DNA from: Lojkania enalia
Lineage: Eukaryota; Ascomycota; Dothideomycetes; Pleosporales
NCBI GenBank assembly: GCA_010094045.1
Contig: ML986764.1
Coordinates: 1-64,000 of the forward strand
DNA length: 64,000 nucleotides
Direction: 5' to 3'
Each line of letters begins with the position of its first letter. Within the stretch, counting starts at the first letter, position 1. Shown here one piece after another: positions 47,539 through 59,183 of this stretch. The position numbers were made by a program, and so were the translations under genes. The notes beneath the pieces were generated by a model. The model saw nothing but the letters and a program-made list of their open reading frames with translations, was not told the DNA's origin and ran no database searches.

Positions 47539-49274
47539 TTAGATAGTATATCTGAATCCTCTCTGGTGGTCCTCCTGTACTTGTGTTAACAGTCTATAGG
47601 TTTTCCTATGCTGGACTATACTTACGTCGCTATCTTCGAGCTCAATTTCCCCTCTAGCGGCCCGCTTATTCTGATAGATGAATACAATCGTTATCGAAGC
47701 AACGGTTACAAGTGTGAGTAAGGAGCATGCAATACAGGCATACAAGCCAGGATGGTAATCAGGCGCATCCTGAGTCCTAAAGACTAAACTCCCCGCAATG
47801 CCACCAATACCGCCGAAGCCAACCAAGGTCGCCGAGCAGAAAGCACGCTTCCATTGACCACGGATGTTATTGGCTTGGTAAGACATAGTTGCCGGCACGT
47901 TCGAGTTGGCACCTGCCGTCGTCAAAAAGACGCCGAAGTAGCGGACAGCGGAGCTTGAGTGGAAACCCATGATCGGGAGGCCAACTAAACAGAGAATCAT
48001 GTTGAAGACAATGATGGGCCCTCTAGTCTTATACTTGTCGCCAATGTAACTGGTTGTGTACATTATTATGGCAGCAAATGCATAGGGTGGGGCAACTTCT
48101 CCCGTCAACTCTCGATCTAAAATGCGCGATATTGAAGGGACATACCTAAGCACTGTGCTGCGCCGACCGAAAATCCCATGTTCTCCATTAGAATGATAGG
48201 AAGGAAGTACGCCAAAGCGTACGATACGGTAGTAGTATTGAAGAAGATCTATCACAGATGTCAGTAATTTACCGCCCGCTATGCATCCGATACTTCGAAC
48301 TTACCAATGCATAGCCCCAAATTTTTATATCAAGTCCAGCACGGAAAAACTTTGCCAAGGAGAATTCCTCAATTCTAGCGTCACCTCGGTCTCTGTTGAC
48401 CCTGTCGATGATGAATTTGGCTTCCCGCTCATTGAGGAATTTCCAAGAGTTATGCGCCTTGTCGGGGAAGTCCACGAGCATCCAGAAACTGCCAATAGCC
48501 AAGACGCACGTTATTACTCCTTCAATAATGAAGATCCATCTCCATCCACCAAGGCCTTGGAGACCGCCCATTTGCATCAGCTGCAAGTGTATCAGTTTCA
48601 ATGTTCCAATACGCTCGTAAAGACTTACACCGTAGGCCAAAATACCAGCGCAAGCCGATGCAAGACTTCCAAGAATGTAGAAGACCGAATATCGCTTCCC
48701 GACGTCGTATCGAGTGTACCAGGTACTCAGCAAATAGACACAACTAGGGAAGAAACCAGCTTCCAATATGCCAAGAACTACGCGCAAGCCTGCAAGGCTC
48801 TCCCAGTCGTTGACAAACCCCATTCCAATCATCACAGCGCCCCATGCTAGCGTAATGGCGGACAAGTGGATTCGAGGACCGATTTTTCGAATGATGACGG
48901 TTGACGGGGGCTGGAAGATAATGTATGTAATGAAGAACACCAATGTCACAATACTGTAGCGGCTAACGGTTCCATATGGTACGTAGAGGCTTAACTCCAC
49001 CGTCATGCTGATTACTGATTAACTTTCACACCCGATTTCGGTTAGTCACTCCAACATACCCAGCAATTGATGCGGCTGACAAATTGGTGCGGTCCATCAA
49101 GCTTATACAATACAAGACTCCGACTGTCACGACCAGACGGCGATCGATACGATGGATGATCTTTCTCTGCTCTGCGGGAGTGAATTCGGTTTCGAAATCG
49201 CCACTCGTAGTAGTTGGCGACTTCTCGACGTCCTCCATCGCATTTGCATGGTGTTTGTCGTGATCTTGAGCCAT
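47539..49274 (-). CDS. MFS transporter, anion:cation symporter (Dal5/Tna1-like) family
   Basis: A plasma-membrane major facilitator of the fungal ACS group, whose members carry allantoate, nicotinate, biotin precursors and similar anions. Five exons (49060-49274, 48629-49007, 48305-48580, 48146-48248, 47539-48098) give 510 residues. A charged N-terminus is followed by DRRLVVTVGVLYCISLMDRT, containing the family DRTN mark (about 65-68). Other conserved blocks are FQPPSTVIIRKIGPR, LRVVLGILEAGFFPSCVYLL, LGGWRWIFIIEG, a central loop rich in charged residues, FFNTTTVSYALAYFLP, and GANSNVPATMSYQANNIRGQ. The protein ends GFRYTI, a typical FRYxL-like terminus, which argues that a GTAAGT at 47620-47625 is not used. 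A TATATA element on the minus strand at about 49385-49392 lies some 115 bp upstream of the start. The substrate is unknown. Confidence 0.9.
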
Positions 49275-49799
49275 GATGAAGGATGTGGATGTGTACTTGC
49301 AAGAGATGGGAAGGAATGATGCGCCAAAACCGTTAAGAGGCGATCAGGGGGACAACACTGCAACTGAAGGGACCTTGGAACCATGATATATAGGGACGTG
49401 GTATACGGTTGGTCAGATGCATTGTACTGCGCCAAGAGCTGAGAGAGAACATTTGGCAAGTTACCGAGGCTCCCAGGAGGTGGAAACTGTGACTGTCCAC
49501 CACAAAAGCAGCAATTTCACCGTGGAATAGACGCATCCAAGATGACGCTTGCACGGGATGGGCTGGTGTAAACTGGGGTTGTGGCTTGGCACGTGGAGAC
49601 CCCATCAACCCCGCAGATGAGTGGAGCGCCACTGCGCTAGAACACCAGCCCTCACCAATCTTCGTCCAACGCCCAGGCAGACAAGACATTTTCCTCCTTT
49701 GTCCCATCTGTAATCCGCCCCTGATCCCGTCATCGTGACCCGCCCCGACGCGGGTGGAAGCGCAAAATGACGGGCTTCGCAGATCGTCTTTTCTCCCTC
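49275..49799. promoter_or_regulatory. Upstream region of the MFS gene
   Basis: This presumed promoter of the minus-strand transporter carries a TATATA-type element at about 49385-49392. Short open frames on the minus strand here have no family resemblance. Confidence 0.4.
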
Positions 49800-50850
49800 G
49801 ATTTCGGTGCCGGAGCGATCAAAGATGCGCGTTGCTTCAGTCGCGGCTCTGGAGATAATCCATTGTCTCGGATTTCGCATATCTACGTCAGGCGGGTTTC
49901 AATCGGCGGGCCTCGAATCGTACTTGATAGAGTCACCGCCCATCCAACGCTTGTCCCGAAGCATTTTATCTTCCCGGCACTATGGCAACCACTAAACCAA
50001 CGCAGTAACCGATGGCCGATTCACGATGGTGCGAGGCATACGAAATCTTCTTTGCCGTGTGCCATCTCCGACCAGAACGCAGAGCCATAAGCGCCGTTCT
50101 GCAGCCACCGCCTGTCATCGAAAGATAATGTGCACATAGGTCAGGACACCAAAGCGCGCTTCAACGTCATGTGCGTTCGTTTTAGGAAAAAACCTCGGTT
50201 CATAGACAAGCGATTTAGAACCAAGTCTATACATAGCCCCGGCTCCCAAGAGAAAGAATAACGGGCATTCGGAGAGAGACTAGATCTCATTGTGTTACCG
50301 GCAATCTCGAATCCTGCAGGTGCCGTGACCGAAAACGTGGAATGTGCAATACCTCTCCCGAATGCTCCCGGAAGGGCCTCGTGTGCCATTATGTACCCCT
50401 CCTCCTATCCTTGTGCATCTGGACTGGCCTCGTGCGGATCCGGACGAATAGGGTTAGGAATGTTCCCAACGATTCTATCTTTACTGAGGTCCTGTGCACC
50501 ATAGTAATTCAACATATTCCGACGTGGCCTCGAAGCATATCGCTATCATCGTTGTCCCTCGGCAGGCGTTCGTAGTCCCACGGCGCTATTTCCGCACCTC
50601 GGCGAACGGACGAGTACCGAGCCTAAACTGGGGTCCAGAAGCTCAGAACTCTAAATCAATGTCTTGGTTCATAACTATCTTACCGAAGGGTTTGGGCATT
50701 AGACGACTCGCAATGTCAGTCTTAGTGTGGCAATACCTTGCAATTTCTGCCCTTTCAAGCATCGTGATAGTGCCAAGATGGGATTGCCGAGCCCCCTTCA
50801 ATGGTGAGACCGTTCTTTACGATTCTAGTCATGCGTGTCTACGTCTGCAA
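49800..50850 (-). pseudogene. ORF-like remnant, family unknown
   Basis: Several coding-like fragments follow one another on the minus strand, broken by stops and frame changes. From upstream to downstream they include IVKNGLTIEGGSAIPSWHYH, ERAEIARYCHTKTDIASRLM, FGKIVMNQDIDLEF, APWDYERLPRDNDDSDMLRG and, after another shift, NYYGAQDLSKDRIVGNIP and a frame at 50141-50389 beginning MAHEALPGAFGRG. I do not recognise the family. The residue mix looks protein-like, but I cannot exclude chance, and no start-to-stop gene can be built. Confidence 0.3.
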
Positions 50851-51986
50851 ATATCATCTCCCAAATGAGGGCGGTTGAGGTATTCGTTTGGTACGCGTTC
50901 AAGCGAAGACTGTCCAGCAGCTCGTGTCTAAAATGTGGTCAATGAAACGTGGGCTTCCGAGCAAATATTTCCGTTATCAGCATCTGATGAGATGTGTCAG
51001 TGTCCCCAGGTCTTCTCTTTACTCATATAGACAACGAAATCCATCAGAACCCACTACGACTCCCCACTGAACATCCTTCTACCCTCTACAACAGAAATGG
51101 CTCACTAGAATCTTATTAGACTAGGGAGAAATTGCTCGAAGCTAGAACCGAAAATACCGCTTATTGTAACCAGAACGCAAGACCCACACTGTTACCCCCT
51201 TTTCTGAGTCGCTCAAGGCGCCATATATTCTTCGAGACTCAATGTTTCGTCCTACACCGCGTCTCCGTTTCGTGGCGTTGCGTTCCGAGCTGTCTAAGTT
51301 AGTGGCGTGGTTGATTATGGCACGAGCGCTGGCTTCATTCATTTCGGTGTGCATGGCGATACCGAATAGAGGCTCTCTGCGTCGCTAAGAACTTCATGTT
51401 AGCGACTTTATTAAGTCGAAATGGCACATCTGGTGATCGCAGATGCATGGTTGGATGATAGAAGATGCGGTTCGATGTAACATGTCGACTTTGTGGGTAT
51501 CCCTAAGCGCTCAGATCCCCCGATCAAAAACTCCCACGAGACAACAAAAATCCCCGGGGACTATTACCGAAGTCGGAATTTACTGCGTCACTGCACTATC
51601 CGAAGTTGCTCCACTGCCCAGTAAATGGATATACCTACATTTATCAGCTCCTACCGAGCGGATAGTATTCGGCAGTTTCTTCGATATGAGAGCTAGATTA
51701 CATCCTAGTCATATACCAGATCATGCAGTGGTTCAGACAAGGTTCCTCGACTGACCTTTCCACAATTTTTTGTCCCCAAGAGATTAGGAAACCATAACCT
51801 TTTGCCTCCATGACCCTCATATAACTTCAAGCCTGTCTGTCGCCAAGACTCTAGAGACGTGCTTTAAGAATCATCTAGCCTCGTTAGAACCACCCAATTT
51901 TTAGGATAGTGACTTCCGAGTATTCTCACGGCAATATGCGCACCCGCCCCGCTCAGGCCACAATAGACCCTTCTCAGCGCCTCTAG
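50851..51986. other. Gene-free stretch
   Basis: No supported gene. Short frames on both strands show no family resemblance. Confidence 0.45.
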
Positions 51987-52412
51987 CATCCTTCCCTATT
52001 CGCGGCCGTAATATCCAATGTTCAGCTTGAAGCCTTTATTCACCCGCAGCTCGAGCAACTCGTTGGAACTATCCCTAATAGTCTTCCAGTTTGTGTTTTA
52101 ATTTTCCATATCCGGAGCAAGCACTCGGAGATCGAACCTGTCGAGCGTGAGAAACTCGCTCAGATCCATGAAATTATATTGGACTATGCACGGTTCTACG
52201 TGCTGATAGAAGAAGACGGATGCCTCCTTCGCAACTTGCAAGCCGATGAAGGCCTGCGGCGATTTTTGTTGTCGTATCCATTTACCGTGTTTTTGGCCAA
52301 CCACATCGACTATTCATCCCAGCCATACCGGTACACAGTATCGCGCAACTCGGGAGGTAGTTTGACGAGAAGCATTTTTGCTAATTCCAAGCAATCCTCT
52401 TTGGCATACTAG
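51987..52412 (+). pseudogene. Open frame of 141 codons without a start, possible exon or gene fragment
   Basis: The frame runs stop to stop with no ATG. Translation looks protein-like, with pieces such as SNVQLEAFIHPQLEQLVGTI, EREKLAQIHEIILDYARFYV and RRFLLSYPFTVFLANHIDY. Upstream in the same frame, beyond one TAG, lies MRTRPAQATIDPSQRL. No acceptor or first exon could be fixed, and no family is recognised. It may be a decayed gene or an exon of an unrecognised one. Confidence 0.3.
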
Positions 52413-52703
52413 TCTAGAGCCGTGTCGAAGTCATTGTGGAGCTGTCCTTCAGCCCGTTTGAGGGCCGTGATTCTGCAAATCTCACAGCGATCGTGACGAC
52501 ACGATATTAATTAGAGTGCCTGTTAACTTCTTGGCGATCACCCGCTTCTACACCACGAGGCTACATACTATTAGCATTGGTAAGGGGGCAAGAAGAGTGG
52601 AAAAAAAATTTACTCATAGACCCGCTTGTACGAAGACTGCTCCATGCTGGAAAGGCTGCTGTTGTCTCTGTAGAATATTAGCAACCTAGATGACACGAAT
52701 CCC
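52413..52703. other. Short intergenic stretch
   Basis: No feature recognised. Confidence 0.4.
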
Positions 52704-53287
52704 TCAGGCCCGTAGCTCACACACCCAATCTATTCCATCAAAAGTCACGCCAGCCAGGCTACCAACGCCCGAATAGAAAACTGCCAGTTTCCAGGAGAGA
52801 CGCTTTCGGATACAATACAGCATATCCCTATCTAACTGACTAGCCAACCTTTCGGGAACCAATTCGCCATGGAGCATATCCACGACGGCCAAACATGTGT
52901 GCCTGTTTGATTTCTGAAAGGGTGCTGGATGGTGGCAGCTTTTTCCTTGGAAATCTGGATTGACGACTGATGGCGGAACTCACATGGCCAACGCGATTGA
53001 TCGGTGCTTTTAAAGTTAGCTAGCTAAATATATACACAAAGGGTGTCTCAGAATAGTGCTTCACTGCTAATCCAGCGGGCGAGTTTGGCCGGCGTCTCTG
53101 AGGATTTAGCGTGACGAGTCGATGTGCCGAGGTAGGAAGTAAAAAAGCCCCAGTAAAACGGAGACGTCCCTTTCAAGGTCGAACTAGCACGTTGCATGGC
53201 ATGACCAATTAAACTCTGATAGAGTAAATTCCCTACAGTGCACCTTTGCCCTGCGCCCAAGTGTCTCACGCAGAACAAATCGCACAA
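52704..53287 (-). pseudogene. Two ORF-like fragments of unknown family
   Basis: Two minus-strand frames look protein-like. The upstream one (53048-53287) contains CTVGNLLYQSLIGHAMQRAS and ends at TAG or TGA after EALF. The downstream one (52704-52892) contains VVDMLHGELVPERLASQLDR and VFYSGVGSLAGVTFDGIDW before its stop. They could be remnants of one gene or chance frames. No family is recognised. Confidence 0.25.
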
Positions 53288-53469
53288 TCCACGCTTCAGA
53301 CACTAAACCATCGATTCACTTGATAATTATGCATTGCCATAGGGAAACTTAGGTGTAACTCTGTCCTACAAACACCAACCGACCGACCGACCGACCCTAG
53401 TATGCAGCATTCCTCGCGCTAAATGACCTTTATCCAGGTAAAAAAGGTACCACCCGATAAACCACCCGA
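53288..53469. repeat. Intergenic with (CCGA)n microsatellite
   Basis: A tetranucleotide repeat of about four CCGA units lies at 53379-53396, just past the 3' end of the coiled-coil gene. Nothing else is recognised. Confidence 0.7.
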
Positions 53470-56400
53470 TTAACCCAGACTTTTCCTCTCGTGTCTGAAC
53501 AACTTCCTAACCGATGCGCTCCACCTCTTCTTCTCCGAATCCGATGTCTTCGGACGACTCTCATCTGAATGTCCGCCAAAAGAGTTCCTCTTGTTCAAGA
53601 ACTTGCCAAAGCTGGTGCTTGGTCTTGATGAAGTATGCGGTCGAGGGAGGGAGGACCATCTGTGAGGATTGGGTCTATCGCTCTGATCTACCTTCTGTAA
53701 TACAGGCATCGCAGTTGAAGGTCGCACATCTGTTGAGCTAGGGTTACTTCCCGTTGTAGGGCGGCGTTTTGTGAGGAGAGTGCGATGACGTTTGCTGCAA
53801 TGATTGTTAGTATTCCAGCCCCATGTTGGTTGATCCGAGGTTATGATAACCTACACTTTCCCCTGCTTCTCCAAGTCGTGCAACTGAGCCTTGCTTTCCT
53901 TCAAAGTCTTCTTGAGCTCGTGTTTTGACCGTCTCATTCCCTTGAGTTGAATCGCTGCCTCATCCCTCATCATTCGTATTCTCTCCACCTCCTTGGCCCA
54001 TGAGGCAAGGTGATCCTCGCCTGCAGAGCTCGTGCTCATAGCGGTCTCTGGTCTCGACTCATGCTCCGGCTGGACACTTCCTTCGCGTCGGCTTTCGGGG
54101 CTGTGAGGACTGTGTGCGCTAGTAGATTTTGAGCTTGAAGCGCTTCGAGCTACAGGACTAGGAGTGCTCGGCTCTCCCTCACATTGATGACCTTTGGCGC
54201 TTACCCAAGATTCCGGCTCAATCGGCTTAGGTGGACTTTCTTCCCATTCTGCAAGAACCTCGAGATGCCGAGACTTCTCCTTCAAGCTCTTTACCATCTC
54301 TTCAAAAGTTTTCTTGCTCTCTTGGAGAAGCCTCATTTCTTTCTCTAACGCTTCAACGGACGCCACATAATCGTCCCGACTCTTCTGAAGCTCTTCTATT
54401 CTAGTATCCTTCGCCTGCAACTCGGCATGAAGCCTTGATTCATTAGCCTTCAAAGTGTCGATGTCTCTATCTTGTTTGCGGATGTTGTCACGTAAATCCG
54501 CGTTCTCGCTCTGGAGTGTTTCCAATTCCTTCTTTTTAGAGTACAGACGACGCTTGTACCTCGTCTTTGCGCTTTCAGCACTGAGGAGTTTGTCATTCGA
54601 TTCATCGATGAATTTGTCTAGGCGATCTTGATTCGCCTCTACCAATTTTTCGGCTTGAAGAATGTCCTGTTCTGCCTGTTCGAGGAACGTCTCCAATTCT
54701 TCGTTCGCGCGCATGACAGCGTCCAATTCGTTCTCAGCTGTGGCTAGATAGCGGGCTAGGCCCTTCTCGGACTGCTTAAGCTGTAGATTCGAATCACGTA
54801 ATACAACAATCTCACTGTCCGCAGCGGTTAGCTTCGACTTAAGGTCCAATCCCTCGGATTCAGCCTTAAGCAGTCGACTTTGAAGAGAACCCTGTGTGTT
54901 TTCAGACGTCATAATGCGATCCAACAAATGTTTCTTATAGTCCTCGAGTTGTGTGTTTGCCTCGCGTAGTGTATTGAGTTCTCTGTCCGCAATGGAAACT
55001 TTCGATTCAAGGTCAAATTTGTCGATTTCAGACTCAGAAAGTTGTCTCTGAAGGGAGTCCTGCACATTCTTAGATGTTGCAATGCGATCCAATAAAGCCT
55101 GTCGAGACTTTTCAAGCTTGACGTTCGCTGCGCGCAGGCTGTCGAGGTCTTTACCAGCTTCAGACAGCCTCGAAGTAAGACTTAAGCCCTCAAACTGAGA
55201 GTCTGATAGTTGCTGTCGAGTAGATTTATGCTCGTTTTCAGTAGCTGCAAGGCGAGCTGTAACATCCCTTTCTGACTGGATCAGTCGTGAGTTTGTGTTG
55301 CGGAGCGAAACTAGCTCTCTCTCTACCTCGGACAGCTTTGACTTGAGGTTAGTGCCCTCAGCTTCGGCGTAATCTAAGCGCTCTTGACTTTCGCTTTGAG
55401 CTTTTTCCAGCCCTGTGTGCGATTTCAAGAGTTCAGTAAGGGACGCTTCCGCAAGTTTCTTTGATTGTTTGTACTGGAGTAGCTCTTCCAAAAGAGTAGA
55501 CTTCGATTCTTCAAGTTGATCCTTTGTAAGACGTAAAGCCTCAAGTTCTTTCTCACTTTTAGAAAGTCTCCGTTTAAGGTCATCACTACTGGACTCGGAT
55601 TCGTGTAGTTGTGCTTGAGTAAACTGATACTCAATTTTCAGGTCTTCATGAGACTTGGCCACAAAGGTGAGTTGCTCTTCGAGCTCGGCCGTTGATTGCT
55701 CGATTGACCGCACCTTGGCCTCAAGAGTAGACTTGGATTGCTCTAGTTGAATATTCAGATCGCGGAGATCACTAAGATTCTTTTCAGCTGTGCTTAATTT
55801 CCTTTGTCGCAGCTCGTCGTTTGATTGGGCTAGGAGTAGACTGGACTGGGTAGATTGAAGCTCCTTCTCAACATCCTCGCGAGCTCTCAGCTCATTGCTG
55901 AGGTGCCCCTCAACTTCATTCTTCGTACGCTCCATATTTTGCAGTTCTTCACGTAGATCCGCTTTGGACAGTTCAGATTTTCTGAGCTTGTTTTCTAAGT
56001 CGGCCATGGATGCTTCTAAATTAGCTAGCTTTTCTCGAGTGCTTTCATGATCTTGCTGTAAAGCAGATGCATTGTGGCGGATGTCGGCAATACTCCTCTC
56101 CAAAACCTCTTTCCCATCTCGTAATGACTGGAGCTCGTGTTGAAGTTTCGGATCTGGTTGCTCAAGCAGAGCGATCTTCCTATGAGCCTCCTGTAGATCT
56201 TCTTGCAAATTGGTCTGTGACAACAGTAACGACTTCAACTCAATCTGCAATTCAGAAGTGATCGTTTTTTCATGATTGAGCTTGCTAGTCGTTGATTCAA
56301 CCTCTTTCTCGAGTTCAGATTTGGCTTTCTGTGTTGAACTCAAATCCACTTGCAGAGAAGTGATTGATTCCGCTGCAGATTGCAGATTCGATTTAATCTC

Positions 56401-57371
56401 AGTGTATGCCGAGTGAGCGGCTGCTAGCTCGTTTTCCATCTGTTCCTTCGATTTCTCGGAATTTTTCACATCCTCGCGAAGATGAGAAATTACGCCCTTA
56501 GTAATCTGGTCTTTCGTCAGGTGTTCGTTCGCTCGTGTCTCTAAAGAGGCTACAGCCTGTTCTAGTCGATTAACATTTTCCTTGCTTTTCTCCAGATCTG
56601 ATTCTAGTCCAGCCCGATGGCATTCATTTTCAGAAAGTTGCCGTCGAAGATCAACTTCCTGGTGCTCTAGAGCGTTTAATTGGCTTTGTAAGGCTCGCAG
56701 CTCCTTCCCTAGTGTGGAGATTACGATCTCTAGCTCTTCGATTCTGTGGTTCCGCTGATTGACTTCTTCCTCCAACGTCACATTAGATCGATTGAGGGTA
56801 TTTATTTTGTCTTGATCCATCAGGGATATTTGTTCTAGCTTCTTGATCTTACGAACATGCACTTCGATTTCAGCCTGGAGCTCGGCCTCGTGTTTAGTCG
56901 AGTCATCGAGCTGCAACTGGGTTGACTTAAATGTATCTTCAATATCGACTCTTGCCCTTTCTAGCTCCCGCATGCGAGATTGGTAGCCTCTAATTTCCTG
57001 TTCGAGACTCGACTGGCTGATTTCCATTACTCTTGCGTTCTCTTTGCGTCTAAGACATTCAGCTTGCAGCGAATCGATTCTATTCCGGCAGACCATTAGC
57101 GCATGGTCAGAGCCACGTTTTGCTTTTATCAGTCGTGCATTCGATGTACGTATTTCGGTTTGCCTGCTCGAGCTAGTGTTGGAGTCGACGCTTGTTGGGG
57201 GTGAAAGAACGGAGGCTGCTGTCGATCGCATTGGGGTCCTTGGTGTCGGGGTATTATGTTCAAATAGATTCGCGAGACGAGCCGGAGGCGATGGAGGCGG
57301 CGAGAGTGGTCTTGGCTGGTGACCATTTTGAGGTTTCGGATCTGGAGTTGCATCTGAAAAAGTCCAAATTA

Positions 57372-57406
<35 letters not shown>

Positions 57407-58031
57407 AATGCATGCGGCAGGGGATGTGTATACATTGCAAAGTCAACATAGAAGCCTTCTCCAAGCTTTCCAGAATCTCTTGGTTTCTGCGCTCTTCCTC
57501 CTTCAATGTCTTGGTCAGCTCCTCAATGCGCCTTTCTACATCACGCGTGGTCAAGTAGGTCTTCTTCCTGTGTTGTGCCAGGTTCTTGGCGGTGTCCATG
57601 ATACGCTTCTCCTTGACCGATATGTTGACTGCGAGACGAAATGCTAAGCGGCGCAATGCCGTGATCGAGGCTTTCGCTTCTGCACCGGCAATCTGCTGAG
57701 CCTTGAGCTCTGAACGGAGAGAGTTTCGCTGGTTTTTAATGAGAGACAAATGTGCCAAGTTGGCTAAGGGTGCAAAAGGTTCATCTTTTGTTGGTGGTGT
57801 CCGAGGACGGGCATCGTCGAGGAGGTCAGCGACTGAACTTCCAGGACTTTGCGGGGGAGCGCCATTGTGGTCTGAAAGGAAGCTGTCCATCATTGAGCGC
57901 TCCATCCTTGGGGTGTGAGGGAGCGCTCGCTCCAGCTTCGATATGCTGGGCGGCAGAATGTTCTCCATCCCCGACGTGTAGGTGTGCTGCATATGGCGAT
58001 CATTATCCGAGGTAGAGCTCTCGGGAGCCAT
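53470..58031 (-). CDS. Large uncharacterised coiled-coil protein with basic RPxT-repeat tail
   Basis: Three exons (57434-58031, 53855-57353, 53470-53794) join in phase to 1473 residues starting MAPESSTSDNDRHMQ. Residues 1-110 are polar with SP/TP sites. A first helical block (about 110-198) contains LRRLAFRLAVNISVKEKRI and TRDVERRIEELTKTLKEEER. After a Pro/Ser-rich linker (about 200-260), a nearly unbroken coiled coil runs to about residue 1250, with repeated LEKS/LESK-type heptads. A Ser/Glu-rich hinge and a short coiled coil (about 1325-1363) lead to a basic tail with RPTTG, RPSTA, RPHTS, RPSTS and RPKTS repeats, ending FRHERKSLG. These repeats continue through the proposed third exon and support its frame. 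Intron 1 holds a 28-base T run on the plus strand. The architecture fits a myosin-tail-like, septal or spindle-pole scaffold, but no family can be named. Confidence 0.85.
57373..57400. repeat. T28 homopolymer in an intron
   Basis: A run of 28 T on the plus strand lies within intron 1 (57354-57433) of the minus-strand coiled-coil gene. It is A-rich in the sense of the transcript and lies upstream of the acceptor pyrimidine tract. Confidence 0.9.
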
Positions 58032-59183
58032 GTTGCACGGGTTATCAAAACATGGGAAAATGCCAGGCCAGGGTAGGTTTCCGATTGCTGAAAGGCAAAC
58101 GAGGCTGTGGTTGGCGGGATGCCACGCACGATTGGAGATGCTGATTTGCTGTAGAGCACTCGGAAACGTGGAGTGCGGTGAGCGGCTTGTCACGCGACAG
58201 AGGGGTAAACAAAAGGAAAAGGGAAAAAACAAAAATAGGATTGCGCACAGACAGGGAAAGAGAATACAGAGGAGAAGGACGTAGGAATTGAGGAATTGGC
58301 CAGCAGAAGCGGCGAAAAGGAATGAACGGCGTCACAAACGTCGTTTGCCCAAAGAGCGTCAATGCCGGGGCGTCGTCAGAGGTATAGGCCGGTGCGAGAG
58401 GCTGGCGTCCGTGGTCTCTTCCCGCTGGCGCCCGACATCAGCCCCCGCGGGAGGAAAAATTGGCGCGTCTTCTTGTGCGTCAACGGCATGGATAGCGGGT
58501 GTCTGGCGTCGGTCAAACTTCCCTCTCGCCATTGTGGGGTGAGGTGGGACCTGCACGGGTCTCGGACGCCTGAGCAGCACAAGTAGGAGCGAGGCATTTT
58601 GCGGCAAGTGTCAGTCGCGGTCATCGCCGCAGTCATTCATTATTCCACATGTGACGTGAGTGCAGTCCGACGCAGCCCACCATCGCTGATTCTAGTCATC
58701 CCGCCCAAGTCTAGCGCAGCAAATGTCATGGTGCGCGAGTCGGAGTCGTCCATCTGTGGGCTTGGCCTGGGCTCAAGTCAGACGTTCGTCGGATGGACTA
58801 AGCCGCAATTGGCCACCCAGCAGGACGCTCTCCTTGCTTCGATCTGCATCTTGCGTCGGTAAGAGTTGAGGCCCTGATCTCATATCGAGTACGCCATCAA
58901 CGAGCCCTACCGATAACCTGGATTACGCCTGCCTGGATTGCATGACGGATCAGTGAGTACTCTTTCTGGCCGATAAGCGAGAGTCTACCCGCAACAAGTA
59001 TGAGGGGCTCTGGAGGCGTCGTCTCCGGTGTATTTACTCGCAAGCATCGCTGCTCTATTCTTTCATTTTCCTACACTACAATGTCTGCTTGTGAGCAGAG
59101 CCTTGGAAGAGCCATGCGTATTACAACCTCCGCCTGACGCCAAACGCGCGTATCCATCTCTTTTTGGCCAACGAGATATCGGC
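58032..59183. other. Intergenic: coiled-coil gene promoter and ACAD 3' flank
   Basis: About 1.15 kb. The part next to the coiled-coil gene start is GC-rich with short frames on both strands of no family resemblance. No gene is seen. Confidence 0.55.

Noticed and set aside
48281..48850. 189-codon plus-strand frame inside the MFS gene
   Set aside because: Antisense shadow of the transporter coding sequence.
27059..49274. Secondary-metabolite biosynthetic cluster (P450, laeA, MFS)
   Set aside because: No polyketide synthase, NRPS, terpene cyclase, DMATS or pathway transcription factor; the genes are 4-12 kb apart, and laeA is a global regulator not tied to a cluster.
53470..53794. Alternative splicing frame for the last exon of the coiled-coil gene (NVIALSSQNAALQREV)
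   Set aside because: That frame has a heptad look but needs a donor in a phase that is absent; the chosen GTAGGT donor fits phase and the RPxT repeats continue through it.
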